A DNA stretch of 64,000 nucleotides from Forficula auricularia (Eukaryota > Arthropoda > Insecta > Dermaptera > Forficulidae): positions 18,676,573 to 18,740,572 of the forward strand of contig JALMQS010000225.1 in NCBI GenBank assembly GCA_024734495.1, in the 5' to 3' direction. The stretch's first letter is position 1, and every line of letters starts with the position of its first letter. The notes under the pieces are model-generated. The model worked only from the letters and a program-made list of their open reading frames with translations, had not been told where the DNA came from and did not search any database. The position numbers and the translations under genes are program-made. This document shows positions 18,860 to 30,699 of the stretch, in pieces.

Positions 18860-19239
18860 ACATGATTTTTAATTTTTTTTTTGGGGGGGAATGGGTGGGT
18901 GGGGTTTGAACTCCATTGTCTCATTTTCTGACTATTTGAATCAGTTATACTAGAGAAATATAAGATAATAATTTGAAATAGCATCTTTTATTTTACTTAT
19001 TCTCGATTCGCCTATAGGATAGGCAATATCTTGCCTATACTGCTAATACAGTTGCATAAATTTTAGGCTCTTGCGTATTTTGTATTCAAATAGTAGATAT
19101 TAGTTTTAATTAAATAGTAAAAATAATTAAAATTGAAAAAATCTTTTTCAAGACTTGGTACGCTCTATACAATAAAAAGTTTCAATTTAAAATAACAAAG
19201 ATAAATAAAACGATTTATTTTAATTAATACACTCTAAAT
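18860..19239. other. Region without recognised feature
   Basis: A T-rich run and a GGGTGGGTGGGG string follow the LINE, then A+T-rich DNA up to the hAT element. The minus-strand ORFs at 18598-18984 are shadows of the LINE. Confidence 0.5.
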
Positions 19240-19363
19240 CAGGTGTCGGCAACCTTTTTTTGGCTGCGGGTCAAAATCAACCAAAATGTTAGAATTAAAA
19301 AGACTTTTCGGGTCAGTGGGTATTTTTCATTTTAAAATCTAAAGATAAATTCTATTGAATATA

Positions 19364-19676
19364 CAGTGAAACCCCTCAAATCCGATCCTCGGAAATCCGA
19401 TCTAGTTTTTTTGACAAATTTGTTTTTCTCAAATTCGAGGCTAGGCCAAACCTTCTTCCAAGATCTCCGAAGTAAGTTCATACTTGTATTTTGCCACGAT
19501 TGTGCAACCCAGTAAATAACGTCTTTTATTCTAACTTTCTTCAGCTTCTCAATGATAGAAAGAGATCCATTTTCTTCAATAAGATATCCAAACCACCAGC
19601 TTTCGGCTAATCCGAACAAATTGAAATCCGAACAGGCTACAGCCCCAATTAGTTCGGATTTTAGGGGTTTTCACTG
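19364..19676 (-). mobile_element. Pogo-like element, internally deleted
   Basis: The termini CAGTGAAACCCCTCAAATCC and GGATTTTAGGGGTTTTCACTG are inverted repeats flanked by TA (19362-19363, 19677-19678). The 313-bp interior encodes on the minus strand the C-terminal piece of a pogo/Tigger-like transposase. It is inserted inside the hAT element and is therefore younger than it. Confidence 0.8.
19365..19619 (-). pseudogene. Pogo-like transposase C-terminal fragment
   Basis: The minus-strand frame reads SLSIIEKLKKVRIKDVIYWV, AQSWQNTSMNLLRRSWKKVW and PSLEF. The pattern of KK...I.D.IYW.A.SW followed by a second W block is characteristic of the post-catalytic end of pogo-family DDE transposases, which recruit to TA sites. 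No catalytic Asp is included, since the copy keeps only the 3' end of the gene joined to the 5' terminus. Confidence 0.7.
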
Positions 19677-19684
19677 TATATATA

Positions 19685-20278
19685 TGTAGGGATTATTCTA
19701 GGTGGATGCTTTTCAAATAATAATATAACAAATGCTTTATAATAGAAATAAAACTGGAGATGTTCGTGTATCTTGAGTAGAAAAATACTTCTTGAAACTT
19801 GCTGGTTAAATCTTCGGTAAACATATACTTGATGAACTGAACTGATGGATGAACTGTTCGTGTCGGAGGGGTAATCGTAACTGCCTTGAAGCTTGGGGTA
19901 ATCGAAACTGATTTGAAATAATGCGAGGCAATCTTTATACACGTTAATGAGAATATCTTAGGAGGGTCGCGATTCGCTGAACGTACCATGCGGCGACGAT
20001 TTTGACTTGGGCGTGAGGGGTCGTGCGTGCGCAACTGGAGGGGAGGCTAGCTCTTCGCTGGAGGGGGTCGAACGGGCGCAGAATGGGGTGGCAGCGCCAC
20101 TCGAGGAGCGCCTGGCCACTTGGGGGGCTGCGTGGAAATCTTACTGAAACTTGGCAGTGCGTTGCCTGGTAAAATCTGCCAGGCTGCTGCTCAGATTGAC
20201 GGAGGCGCGAGGTGGCTGGAATCAGGGCGGTGTCATGGTGTGTAGGACCAGGGCAAGTTGGCTTGGCTGGATTCCACA
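19685..20278 (-). repeat. Probable solo LTR, 594 bp
   Basis: The segment is bounded by TGTAGGG and ATTCCACA (TG...CA) and flanked by a 4-bp duplication TATA. It is distinctly richer in G+C than its surroundings. On the minus strand a TATAAAG box (19933-19939) stands near the 3' third of the LTR, with an ATCAGT-type start site downstream, as expected of an LTR promoter. There is no partner LTR or internal region. The flanks are AT-rich, so the duplication alone is weak evidence. Confidence 0.5.
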
Positions 20279-20901
20279 TATATGATATGCATATGAGTTA
20301 TAACGATGGATTTTTTTGGTTAAACAAAACATATAAGTACCTATATTTATTTTTGTAATAAGCGCTAGCTCTAGCCATATTATTTATTTCTGTACTATCA
20401 TGGAATACAATGCTAATTTCGTGACTAAACAATCATTTTTTTACTTGTGCGTCAATAATTTCGGACATATTTTCAATGCGACGATGATGAACTGTTCTGA
20501 TTGTTAGTGACATTTCATTAATCCTCTCAAATATTTGTTTTTTATTTGCGAAGTCATTAAATTAATATTTGGTACACTTTATGAATGCGTTTTTCCCTCG
20601 CTACCAATTCTAAGAGCAGCAACAAAACTGGTAGATGTAGCGTAATTGTGCCTGGTAACAAAACTATTTAAAAATTTCTTTTGATTTTTAGTATAAAATA
20701 TGGTACTTTATGTTTGTATAAATGCTAAAACAATTATCGTAAAGTGCTGGAAGATTACAGGTGATTTTTTTACGGAACTCAAGTGGGTCACTTGGTGACC
20801 CGCGGGTCATAGGTTGCGGACGCCTGCTCTAAATTGTTTTCTACATATCTACAAATTAATAAAGAAAGGATTATTATTATTATTTGACTTATGACACTAA
20901 G

Positions 20902-21078
20902 GGCCGGTTGTATGTCGCAAAGTAAATGCTTTTTACAACTAGCAAAGGGTAGATGGTAAAGGGAGAGACTGGGGTGGCCTAACGATTAACAGTTACTCTT
21001 ATTTTGTTCATTTAATCCATTTACCATCTACCCTTTGTTAGTTGTAAAAAGCATTCACTTTGCGACATACAACCTCAG
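20902..21078. mobile_element. MITE with 55-bp TIRs
   Basis: GGTTGTATGTCGCAAAGTAA (from 20906) is mirrored by TTTGCGACATACAACC ending at 21074. The inverted match continues through TTTACAACTA and GGGTAGATGGTAAA. The 35-45-bp centre is non-coding. The superfamily is not determined. Confidence 0.7.
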
Positions 21079-21209
21079 CACAAGTGCTGGTAAAATTTCA
21101 CCTACCCGTTGTTCTTATGGGGTTAGGCTCGGACGCTGTGGGAAGGGAATTCACCCTGGCCGACAGTTACTCTTTTTTGTTCATTTAATCGTTAGGAATC
21201 TTCTTACTA

Positions 21210-22107
21210 TACAGGGTGCATAGGAAAGTCCATTTAACCTGAAAAAACTTGCGAACGGAGAGTGCTACAGCCACGCAAGTGAGGTAACGGAATCGTAAAG
21301 CGACTATGCCCGACCTAATGCAAACGACACCAGCGCCCCTAGTGGCGAAATGTGGAAGTTAGCCATTACAAATCGAAAACGAAAAGAGATAGAGCAACAT
21401 TTCCAATTAGAAAGTTTTAGATCATCAATTAATTAGTACGAAACGATATTTGGTTTACACGGAAAGGATAAATTACTGTCTGTATCCAAAAATGTCCGTA
21501 ATCTATGCGCGACTGTTCTACTCTACATATTTACATTTCGGAAATGTAGCAGTGTGCAAATGCAGTTTGTGACTTTGTACTGTACTGTAATCTCTGAAAA
21601 CTTTAATATCAAATGCATTTAAAATTTTAGTTTAAAAGGTGTTAGCGCTCGCTTGATACAAACAACATAATCTCATAGCATAAAATTATTGATGGCAGAC
21701 GATAATTTGTATTAATGTAAGTACATACTAGTATTTATTCATTAAATTGTGCATATTTCTTCTTTCCTCTGGCTATTCCTTTCAAATATTTACACAAAAT
21801 GGAGTGCATCGATTTTGGATATTTTTGGGGTATACAGGCGCCAATTTATCTTATCCGTGTAAACCAAATATCGTTTCGTACTAATTAAATGATGCTCTAA
21901 AACTTTCTAATTGGAAATTTTGCTCTATCTCTTTTCGTTTTCGATTTGCAATGGCTAACTTCCACATTTCGCCACTAGGGGCGCTGGTCTCGTTTGTATT
22001 AGGTCGGGCATAGTCGCTTTACTATACCGTTACCTCACTTGCGTGGCTGTAGCACTCTCCGTTCGCAAGTATTTTCAGGTTAAAGGGACTTTCCTATGCA
22101 CCCTGTA
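21210..22107. mobile_element. MITE with about 260-bp TIRs and TA target
   Basis: The outer ends read TACAGGGTGCATAGGAAAGT and its complement ACTTTCCTATGCACCCTGTA. Inverted similarity extends from 21212 to about 21470 and from about 21848 to 22106, with few mismatches. The flanking TA fits a Tc1/mariner-type target. The 380-bp centre has no ORF. Its right end abuts the first diverged satellite unit. The CAGGGTG-type end recurs near 62620 and 63580, and in a different form at 31800, 35535, 42105 and 56880. Confidence 0.75.
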
Positions 22108-22109
22108 TA

Positions 22110-23293
22110 AAAGCGATGTAAACAATATGAAACTAACTACGATGATATGTAAATAGTATGAAACTAGTTTCATTTTTTCATTGTAAAATGACAACAATCA
22201 AAATATATAATTATATTATTTTATTTATTACACTGAAATTTATTAATTTTGTTTTAAACAATCTTTTTAAAATATTTATTTAAAAGAAATTAATTGAACC
22301 AATACATCTATTTAAATAAATTAATAAATGTTTCTTTAATTATAATGCGATTGCATTTATATTAATTAATGCCATCTAATTTATTAATTTAATTAAAAAC
22401 AATCAATAATTAATTTTTCCTTTTTATTAATTTAGTTTTGAAATATAAATAGTCTTTTAGATTGTTTTCTATAAATCTACAAATTGATAAAGAAATGATG
22501 TAATCAATATGAACTTAGCTATGATACTCTATGTAAACACAACGCAGCTAGTTTCATATTTTTTAATATTTTTGAAAATATTGATTTAAAAGAAATTAAC
22601 TGAACCAATACATCTATTTAAATAAATTAATAAATCTTTTTTGCGATTGCATTTATATTAATTAATGCACACTTATTTATTTATTTAGTTTTGAAATATA
22701 AATAGTCTTTTTGATTGTTTTCTATATATCTACAAATTGATAAAGAAAGGATGTAAACAATATGAAGGTAGCTATGATACTCTGATATGTATCTAAACAT
22801 AATGAAGCTAGTTTCATCTTTTTAATAATGTAAAATGACAACAATCCAAATAAATAAACATGTCAATTACTTCTATATAATACACTGAAATTTATTAATT
22901 TACTTCTGGAATATTGATATAAATAGTATTTTAGATTGTTTTCTATATATCTACAAATATAAAAGCGATGTAAACAATATGAAACTAACTACGATGATAT
23001 GTAAATAGTATGAAACTAGTTTCATTTTTTCAATGTAAAATGACAACAATCAAAATATATAATTATATTATTTTATTTATTATACTGAAATTTATTAATT
23101 TTGTTTTAAACAATCTTTTTAAAACATTGATTTAAAAGAAATTAACTGAACCAATACATCTATTTAAATAAATTAATAAATCTTTTTTGCGATTGCATTT
23201 ATATTAATTAATGCACACTTATTTATTTATTTATTTTGAAATATAAATAGTCTTTTTGATTTTTTTCTATATATCTACAAATTGATAAAGGAT
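22110..23293. repeat. Divergent edge of the 212-bp satellite
   Basis: Units related to the main array begin at about 22118, 22497, 22751 and 22968, but vary in length (about 215-385 bp) and sequence. They contain the palindrome ATGAAACTAGTTTCAT (for example at about 22158-22173), which has become ATGAAGCTAGTTTCAT in the homogeneous array. This is the usual pattern of a satellite edge where homogenisation is weak. Confidence 0.85.
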
Positions 23294-26200
23294 GTAAACA
23301 ATATGAAGGTAAGCTTTGGTACTATGTAAACAAAATGAAGCTAGTTTCATCTTTTTAATATAAAATGACAACAATCAAAATAAATTAACATAATATCAAT
23401 TTCTTTTATTTAATACACTGAAATTTATTAATTTACTTCTAAAATATTGATATATAGGCTTTTAGATTGTTTTCTATATATCTACAAATTGATAAAGAAA
23501 GGATGTAAACAATATGAAGGTAGCTATGATACTATGTAAACAAAATGAAGCTAGCTTCATCTTTTTAATATAAAATGACAACAATCAAAATAAATTAACA
23601 TAATATCAATTTCTTTTATTTAATACACTGAAATTTATTAATTTACTTCTAAAATATTGATATAAATAGGCTTTTAGATTGTTTTCTATATATCTACAAA
23701 TTGATAAAGAAAGGATGTAAACAATATGAAGGTAGCTATGATACTATGTAAACAAAATGAAGCTAGTTTCATCTTTTTAATATAAAATGACAACAATCAA
23801 AATAAATTAACATACTATCAATTTCTTTTATTTAATACACTGAAATTTATTAATTTACTTCTAAAATATTGATATAAATAGGCTTTTAGATTGTTTTCTA
23901 TATATCTACAAATTGATAAAGAAAGGATGTAAACAATATGAAGGTAGCTATGATACTATGTAAACAAAATGAAGCTAGTTTCATCTTTTTAATATAAAAT
24001 GACAACAATCAAAATAAATTAACATAATATCAATTTCTTTTATTTAATACACTGAAATTTATTAATTTACTTCTAAAATATTGATATAAATAGGCTTTTA
24101 GATTGTTTTCTATATATCTACAAATTGATAAAGAAAGGATGTAAACAATATGAAGGTAGCTATGATACTATGTAAACAAAATGAAGCTAGTTTCATCTTT
24201 TTAATATAAAATGACAACAATCAAAATAAATTAACATAATATCAATTTCTTTTATTTAATACACTGAAATTTATTAATTTACTTCTAAAATATTGATATA
24301 AATAGGCTTTTAGATTGTTTTCTATATATCTACAAATTGATAAAGAAAGGATGTAAACAATATGAAGGTAGCTATGATACTATGTAAACAAAATGAAGCT
24401 AGTTTCATCTTTTTAATATAAAATGACAACAATCAAAATAAATTAACATAATATCAATTTCTTTTATTTAATACACTGAAATTTATTAATTTACTTCTAA
24501 AATATTGATATAAATAGGCTTTTAGATTGTTTTCTATATATCTACAAATTGATAAAGAAAGGATGTAAACAATATGAAGGTAGCTATGATACTATGTAAA
24601 CAAAATGAAGCTAGTTTCATCTTTTTAATATAAAATGACAACAATCAAAATAAATTAACATAATATCAATTTCTTTTATTTAATACACTGAAATTTATTA
24701 ATTTACTTCTAAAATATTGATATAAATAGGCTTTTAGATTGTTTTCTATATATCTACAAATTGATAAAGAAAGGATGTAAACAATATGAAGGTAGCTATG
24801 ATACTATGTAAACAAAATGAAGCTAGTTTCATCTTTTTAATATAAAATGACAACAATCAAAATAAATTAACATAATATCAATTTCTTTTATTTAATACAC
24901 TGAAATTTATTAATTTACTTCTAAAATATTGATATAAATAGGCTTTTAGATTGTTTTCTATATATCTACAAATTGATAAAGAAAGGATGTAAACAATATG
25001 AAGGTAGCTATGATACTATGTAAACAAAATGAAGCTAGTTTCATCTTTTTAATATAAAATGACAACAATCAAAATAAATTAACATAATATCAATTTCTTT
25101 TATTTAATACACTGAAATTTATTAATTTACTTCTAAAATATTGATATAAATAGGCTTTTAGATTGTTTTCTATATATCTACAAATTGATAAAGAAAGGAT
25201 GTAAACAATATGAAGGTAGCTATGATACTATGTAAACAAAATGAAGCTAGTTTCATCTTTTTAATATAAAATGACAACAATCAAAATAAATTAACATAAT
25301 ATCAATTTCTTTTATTTAATACACTGAAATTTATTAATTTACTTCTAAAATATTGATATAAATAGGCTTTTAGATTGTTTTCTATATATCTACAAATTGA
25401 TAAAGAAAGGATGTAAACAATATGAAGGTAGCTATGATACTATGTAAACAAAATGAAGCTAGTTTCATCTTTTTAATATAAAATGACAACAATCAAAATA
25501 AATTAACATAATATCAATTTCTTTTATTTAATACACTGAAATTTATTAATTTACTTCTAAAATATTGATATAAATAGGCTTTTAGATTGTTTTCTATATA
25601 TCTACAAATTGATAAAGAAAGGATGTAAACAATATGAAGGTAGCTATGATACTATGTAAACAAAATGAAGCTAGTTTCATCTTTTTAATATAAAATGACA
25701 ACAATCAAAATAAATTAACATAATATCAATTTCTTTTATTTAATACACTGAAATTTATTAATTTACTTCTAAAATATTGATATAAATAGGCTTTTAGATT
25801 GTTTTCTATATATCTACAAATTGATAAAGAAAGGATGTAAACAATATGAAGGTAGCTATGATACTATGTAAACAAAATGAAGCTAGTTTCATCTTTTTAA
25901 TATAAAATGACAACAATCAAAATAAATTAACATAATATCAATTTCTTTTATTTAATACACTGAAATTTATTAATTTACTTCTAAAATATTGATATAAATA
26001 GGCTTTTAGATTGTTTTCTATATATCTACAAATTGATAAAGAAAGGATGTAAACAATATGAAGGTAGCTATGATACTATGTAAACAAAATGAAGCTAGTT
26101 TCATCTTTTTAATATAAAATGACAACAATCAAAATAAATTAACATAATATCAATTTCTTTTATTTAATACACTGAAATTTATTAATTTACTTCTAAAATA

Positions 26201-26865
26201 TTGATATAAATAGGCTTTTAGATTGTTTTCTATATATCTACAAATTGATAAAGAAAGGATGTAAACAATATGAAGGTAGCTATGATACTATGTAAACAAA
26301 ATGAAGCTAGTTTCATCTTTTTAATATAAAATGACAACAATCAAAATAAATTAACATAATATCAATTTCTTTTATTTAATACACTGAAATTTATTAATTT
26401 ACTTCTAAAATATTGATATAAATAGGCTTTTAGATTGTTTTCTATATATCTACAAATTGATAAAGAAAGGATGTAAACAATATGAAGGTAGCTATGATAC
26501 TATGTAAACAAAATGAAGCTAGTTTCATCTTTTTAATATAAAATGACAACAATCAAAATAAATTAACATAATATCAATTTCTTTTATTTAATACACTGAA
26601 ATTTATTAATTTACTTCTAAAATATTGATATAAATAGGCTTTTAGATTGTTTTCTATATATCTACAAATTGATAAAGAAAGGATGTAAACAATATGAAGG
26701 TAGCTATGATACTATGTAAACAAAATGAAGCTAGTTTCATCTTTTTTAATATAAAATGACAACAATCAAAATAAATTAACATAATATCACTTTCTTTTAT
26801 TTAATACACTGAAATTTATTAATTTACTTCTAAAATATTGATATAAAGTCTTTTAGATTGTTTTC
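23294..26865. repeat. 212-bp satellite array, about 17 units
   Basis: GTAAACAATATGAAGG recurs at 23505, 23717, 23929, 24141, 24353 and onward to 26685, exactly 15 intervals of 212 bp in that stretch. Units are almost identical. The first repeats and the last unit carry the only visible differences, such as a single extra T near 26745. It is A+T-rich and has no ORF. A diverged dispersed copy lies at 28970-29100. Confidence 0.97.
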
Positions 26866-26869
26866 TCTA

Positions 26870-27470
26870 TGCTTATTGACATTTAAATGAAATTAACTTA
26901 TGGGATCAAGAATCTGTCCCTGAAATATGTTATATGGCTGAAAGAAATGGTGAGTGATCCACAATCCAGTCGTTATGTAGTATCGAAGTATAAAAAAAAG
27001 TGCAAAAATCTCGCGAATCGAGAGTGGTCCGCTTTGGCGCTCCCTTCACTCGGGTGACGTAACCATGCAGCCGAGCCATCTCGAAGTCATGACCGACGTA
27101 TCCCCTCCACTCGGCTGGCATCTGCGAGAGGGGGGGGTAGGCTGGTAGAAGTCAAGGGCCGTTTTCTAGGGCGAGGTTTTGCAAGACGAGCAACTGGCAC
27201 GATCAGAGGATGAAAACGAAAGCCGGAGCAGGAGAAAGTATTTACGTAGCGCATATGCACAAAGAACAAACAAGATGGGGGGGGGGGGGTATCCATCACA
27301 AATTATAGAGGCATCCTCTTTTTTAACAGCAACAGCCAGCCGAATTGCCAATTCATTGCATAAGGGGGGAAAGGAGGGGAATTTGCAATATCGCCAACCT
27401 CTAACCATGCACCTACCTCAAGTCCAATTATGGAGAATTATTTGGAAAAATTATAGTTAGTCAATATTTA
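26870..27470. other. Unique, less A+T-rich segment
   Basis: This is the least repetitive stretch of the left half and has mixed composition plus a run of about 11 G near 27277. Overlapping ORFs of up to 93 codons exist on both strands, but none has a recognisable domain and none is favoured over the others. I cannot support a gene. Confidence 0.4.
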
Positions 27471-27789
27471 AATATAAAGAGAAATCAATTAGGTTGTCTT
27501 CTGATTGATGCAAATATACATATACATACCTTAGATATATATATATAAGTAAGTGATTAAAAGGACTACTTTAATTGATTGCTAAAACATATAGATTTTA
27601 TTTACATTAAATATTCAATTGAATAATTAAGTTATTATATACAGGTTATAATCAATTCTTACCTAAAACATATAGAATTGATTAAATGTAGTTTCTTCGG
27701 GATGGATGATAAATATAAAATAAATGTATAAATTACACTTTAACAATATATCTTCAATTAATATTATTTAATTCCTATTATTAATTATA

Positions 27790-28012
27790 TTAATGGGGAG
27801 ATACCAATCGACTTGATTGGGGAATAAGGGAATTGAAATAATTATCGGAAAAGAGGTTTTTTTATCTAATTAGATTTTTCCTCTTATTAAAAACAAGGAC
27901 TAAAGATGAATAAGGACACTCGATGGTGGAGAAGCAATCTCCGGAATCGAAGCAAAAATACATGGTATACATTAATTAATGTAAAATAATTGGTTTAATA
28001 AAATTTATAAAA
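27790..28012 (+). mobile_element. Short A-tailed retroposon (family S), complete copy
   Basis: An insert of about 220 bp bounded by AATTATATTAATG on both sides (target duplication of about 13 bp). The 5' part contains the CCAATCGACTTGATTGG hairpin. The middle contains AACAAGGACTAAAGATG and GATGGTGGAGAAG. The 3' end is AATAAAATTTATAAAAAAA. Length, variable 3' A tail and long target duplication identify a SINE-like retroposon. No convincing Pol III box A/B pair is seen, so the promoter type and partner LINE are unknown. Confidence 0.8.
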
Positions 28013-28139
28013 AAAAAAAATTATATTAATGTTTTGATTCCCTTAAACATGAATTAGGTGACAGCTAAGCTTAGAACAGTGTTGGCAACTTAACTTATTA
28101 GCTGTCCCTAGTTAGTGGCGCTTAAATATAAAATGGGCT

Positions 28140-28480
28140 ATTTTATATTTATATATATATATATATTTCGAAAATCTATATAGGCACTATATAGTTACTA
28201 TATAGTTTGAAACATTGTGCTACTAGGGTATATATAGGATTTTAACTCTTCAAATTCCAACTTTTCCATATTCAAATTCAAGATTTTAAAAATCAAGTTC
28301 AGATTTTTTCATAGTATCAAATTCAGGATGTTTCAAACGAAATTCAAAATTTTAAAAATCAAAATCAGACTTTTTCAAATGAAATTCAAAATTTCTATAT
28401 AAACCATGCATATTTTTTTACATATTAAATTATAGCTTTTTACCTAAAAACGTTTCTTTAGAGTATAAAATGCTAATTTT
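28140..28480. other. A+T-rich stretch with short imperfect repeats
   Basis: It contains several degenerate AAATTCAA..TTTTAAAAATCAA units at 28240-28400. No gene or element ends are recognised. Confidence 0.4.
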
Positions 28481-28554
28481 GAAAGGTTTTTAGTTAATGA
28501 GCTAAAAATTGGTAGACAAATATCTTAAAATGGACCAAATTTTTTTGACGTTTT

Positions 28555-28905
28555 TTGACGTTTCGGTTTTTATTGGTAACAATGCAATAAGGTTATTCCT
28601 CTTGTATTAGATAAAAATCGATTGTTATTTTTTATTTTAAGCCGATTCCTCCATGTCTTCAGCAATGGTTACCAATAATAACCGAAACGTCAAAAATCGA
28701 ATGTAGAATGGTTATTCCTCGACTATTAAATGAGAATCGATCATTATTTTTGAATTAAAGTCAACATGGACTGCAAATAGCAAGTGATATCTGAATAATA
28801 ATAAAAGAATAAACATATTATTATTTCAAATGATTTTGGATAAAGTTTAGCAACGATAAGTTGCAGTTTATTTAATTTTAAATTCCACAATAAGATAAAT
28901 ACAAT
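28555..28905 (+). repeat. Family K, partial copy K2
   Basis: It shares the GTCTTCAGCAATGGTTACC and GGTTATTCCTC units with K1 and K3. It continues with CAAGTGATATCTGA and TAAAGTTTAGCAACGAT, which are found inverted at 34375-34460. Confidence 0.55.
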
Positions 28906-28969
28906 TATTATTATATAATAAAAGTTGGGCAATTTAATTGATTAAAAATCGAGTTTTAAATCCCACAAA

Positions 28970-29100
28970 TATAAACAATGAAGTTAGCTCCATATATATG
29001 ATGAAATGTAAACAATATGAAGATAGTTTCAATTAATTGAATGTTAAAAGACAACAATCAAAATAAATAAATATATCGATTTTTTAGTAAATACACTAAA
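28970..29100 (+). repeat. Dispersed fragment of the 212-bp satellite
   Basis: It contains ATGTAAACAATATGAAG and GACAACAATCAAAATAAATAA in the satellite's order, with about half a unit missing. It lies directly left of the Tc1 element. Confidence 0.6.
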
Positions 29101-29101
29101 A

Positions 29102-30695
29102 TACGAGCCCCCTCCCATCTCAATTGGCTCACCTCAATATTTTTTCTTTTTAAATAAAATTATGCTAATTCACGGTAAATTTAATTTAATTATTTATTTT
29201 TATTCTCATTTGGAACAACATTTTAAACAATTTAAAACATTTTATTGTAACATTTAACTTAAAATTATTTTTTAATTGTTAATAACAAGGAAACATTCAA
29301 AATCCAAAATCTTTACCACTGTGTGACGTCGCCTTTATTTTTAATTACGGCTTGAATTCTTTTGGGCAACGTACTTATTAAGTTTTGACACTCATCTTGA
29401 GTGAAAGTATCCCAAATATTTTGAAGTTTGTGTTTTAATTCGACTACGTTTCTAGCTGGTTGTATTCGTAATAGCTTTTTCATTGTGTGCCTAAGAGTTT
29501 CTATTGGTGACAAGTCGGGACTGTTTGCCACCCACTCCAAAAGTGGAACATTATGATCAGAAAGCCATTTTAAAGATTTTCTTGATGTATGGAGGCAGGT
29601 TGGAACACAAAATTATTATTATTCTCCAATGCATCTGCCATTGTTGGAAGTAACGATTTTTTTAAAATCTCTAAATATTTATTGGTGTTTACAATTCCAT
29701 CAATGAAGCGAAGTTTTCCAACACCTCTAGCAGACATTGAATCCCATACCATAACTGAAGCAGGAAATTTTACTTTCTTTTTTAAACAATCTGAATTGAA
29801 AGCTTCATTTAACTCTGCTTCGATTGTCCCCAACACAAACTTCAAAACGAGACTCATCACTCCAATGGACACTATTCCATTCATCACCCTTCCAATTAAT
29901 GTGACTTTTAGCCCATTTAAGCCGGTTTTTCTTTTGTTCTAAATGTCAAGAGTGGCTTTTCTTTAGCCTAAAAAAAATTAGTAAAATTACAAAAAAAAAA
30001 TTAGGAATAAGTTGCAATAAAATTACCTTGTAAGTTTTAAAACCTAGCTTAAGGGCTTCTCTATGGCACGTGGATCTTGAAACACTTGGCCCCACAGCAT
30101 CGCTCCAAAGAACAGATAATTCACCATAGTTCGAACGCCTGTTTTTTCTAATAATCTTCTTCAATGCCCGTCTACCAGCATCTGATATTTTGGATTTCGA
30201 CGCATACCGAGGCTTTGTAGCTATTGTACCCTTTTTTTATAAACTCGAATAATATTTCTGACAGTAAACTTTGATAAATTAACTAGATCGCCAATTTCCG
30301 CGTTTGATTTTCCCTTTTTAAATAAATTGATAATAATTGAGCGAATTTTTTCATCAACAACCTTTCCACGAGTCATTTTTACTAATAATAAACAAAACAA
30401 ACTTTCTTTTGTTGGAAAAAGGCAAAACCTACTTGATTATTTCACATATTCAAAGATTCTTAAAAAAAAAATCGTGAAAATCAAAGAACTATTTTTTATA
30501 TAAAAATATGTTTTTAACAATTAAAAAATAATTTTAAGTTAAATGTTACAATAAAATGTTTTAAATTGTTTAAAATGTTGTTCCAAATGAGAATAAAAAT
30601 AAATATTTAAATTAAATTTACCGTGAATTAGAATAATTTTATTTAAAAAGAAAAAATATTGGTGGGCCAATTGAGATGGATGGGGCGGGCTCGTA
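29102..30695 (-). mobile_element. Tc1-like transposon, full length but decayed
   Basis: TA dinucleotides at 29102-29103 and 30694-30695 bound inverted repeats of about 185 bp, starting CGAGCCCCCTCCCATCTCAA on the left and mirrored at the right with a few mismatches. The transposase is on the minus strand. Long TIRs with a single transposase gene and TA target sites are typical of Tc1/mariner elements. The element interrupts DNA next to a satellite fragment. Confidence 0.85.
29313..30376 (-). pseudogene. Tc1-like transposase with probable 59-bp intron
   Basis: The start MTRGKVVDEKIRSIIINLFK (30376 downward) opens the N-terminal helix-turn-helix region, followed by KKGKSNAEIGDLVN. A frameshift follows near 30230. 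The second HTH region has RRALKKIIRKNRRSNYGEL and ends HREALKLGFKTYK. A GTAATT...TTTTTTTTAG segment (29968-30026) then interrupts before AKEKPLLTFR, where family members normally run on without a break, so it reads as an intron. WSDESRF supplies the first catalytic Asp (about 29855) and NSPDLSPIE the Glu (about 29500). The QD.A segment with the second Asp is deleted, leaving FVFQPASIH. Several frameshifts make it inactive. Confidence 0.85.
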
Positions 30696-30699
30696 TATT

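Larger units (their letters stand above)
19240..20826. mobile_element. hAT-type DNA transposon, non-autonomous, nested
   Basis: The ends CAGGTGTCGGCAACC (19240-19254) and GGTTGCGGACGCCTG (20812-20826) are imperfect inverted repeats. They are flanked by an exact 8-bp duplication CTCTAAAT (19232-19239, 20827-20834). CAG-type ends and 8-bp target duplications define hAT elements. No hAT transposase is present. The interior contains a pogo element (19364-19676) and a probable solo LTR (19685-20278). The true hAT content is therefore only about 0.7 kb. Confidence 0.8.

Noticed and set aside
18598..18984. 128-codon minus-strand ORF
   Set aside because: Antisense shadow of the LINE C-terminus, whose sense frame carries the recognisable motifs.
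19944..20279. 111-codon proline/arginine-rich ORF on the minus strand
   Set aside because: It lies within the probable solo LTR, shows no domain, and is plausible by chance in GC-richer DNA.
26930..27460. Overlapping ORFs on both strands in a less A+T-rich segment
   Set aside because: No domain, no codon pattern favouring one frame, and no splice or promoter signal that I could defend.
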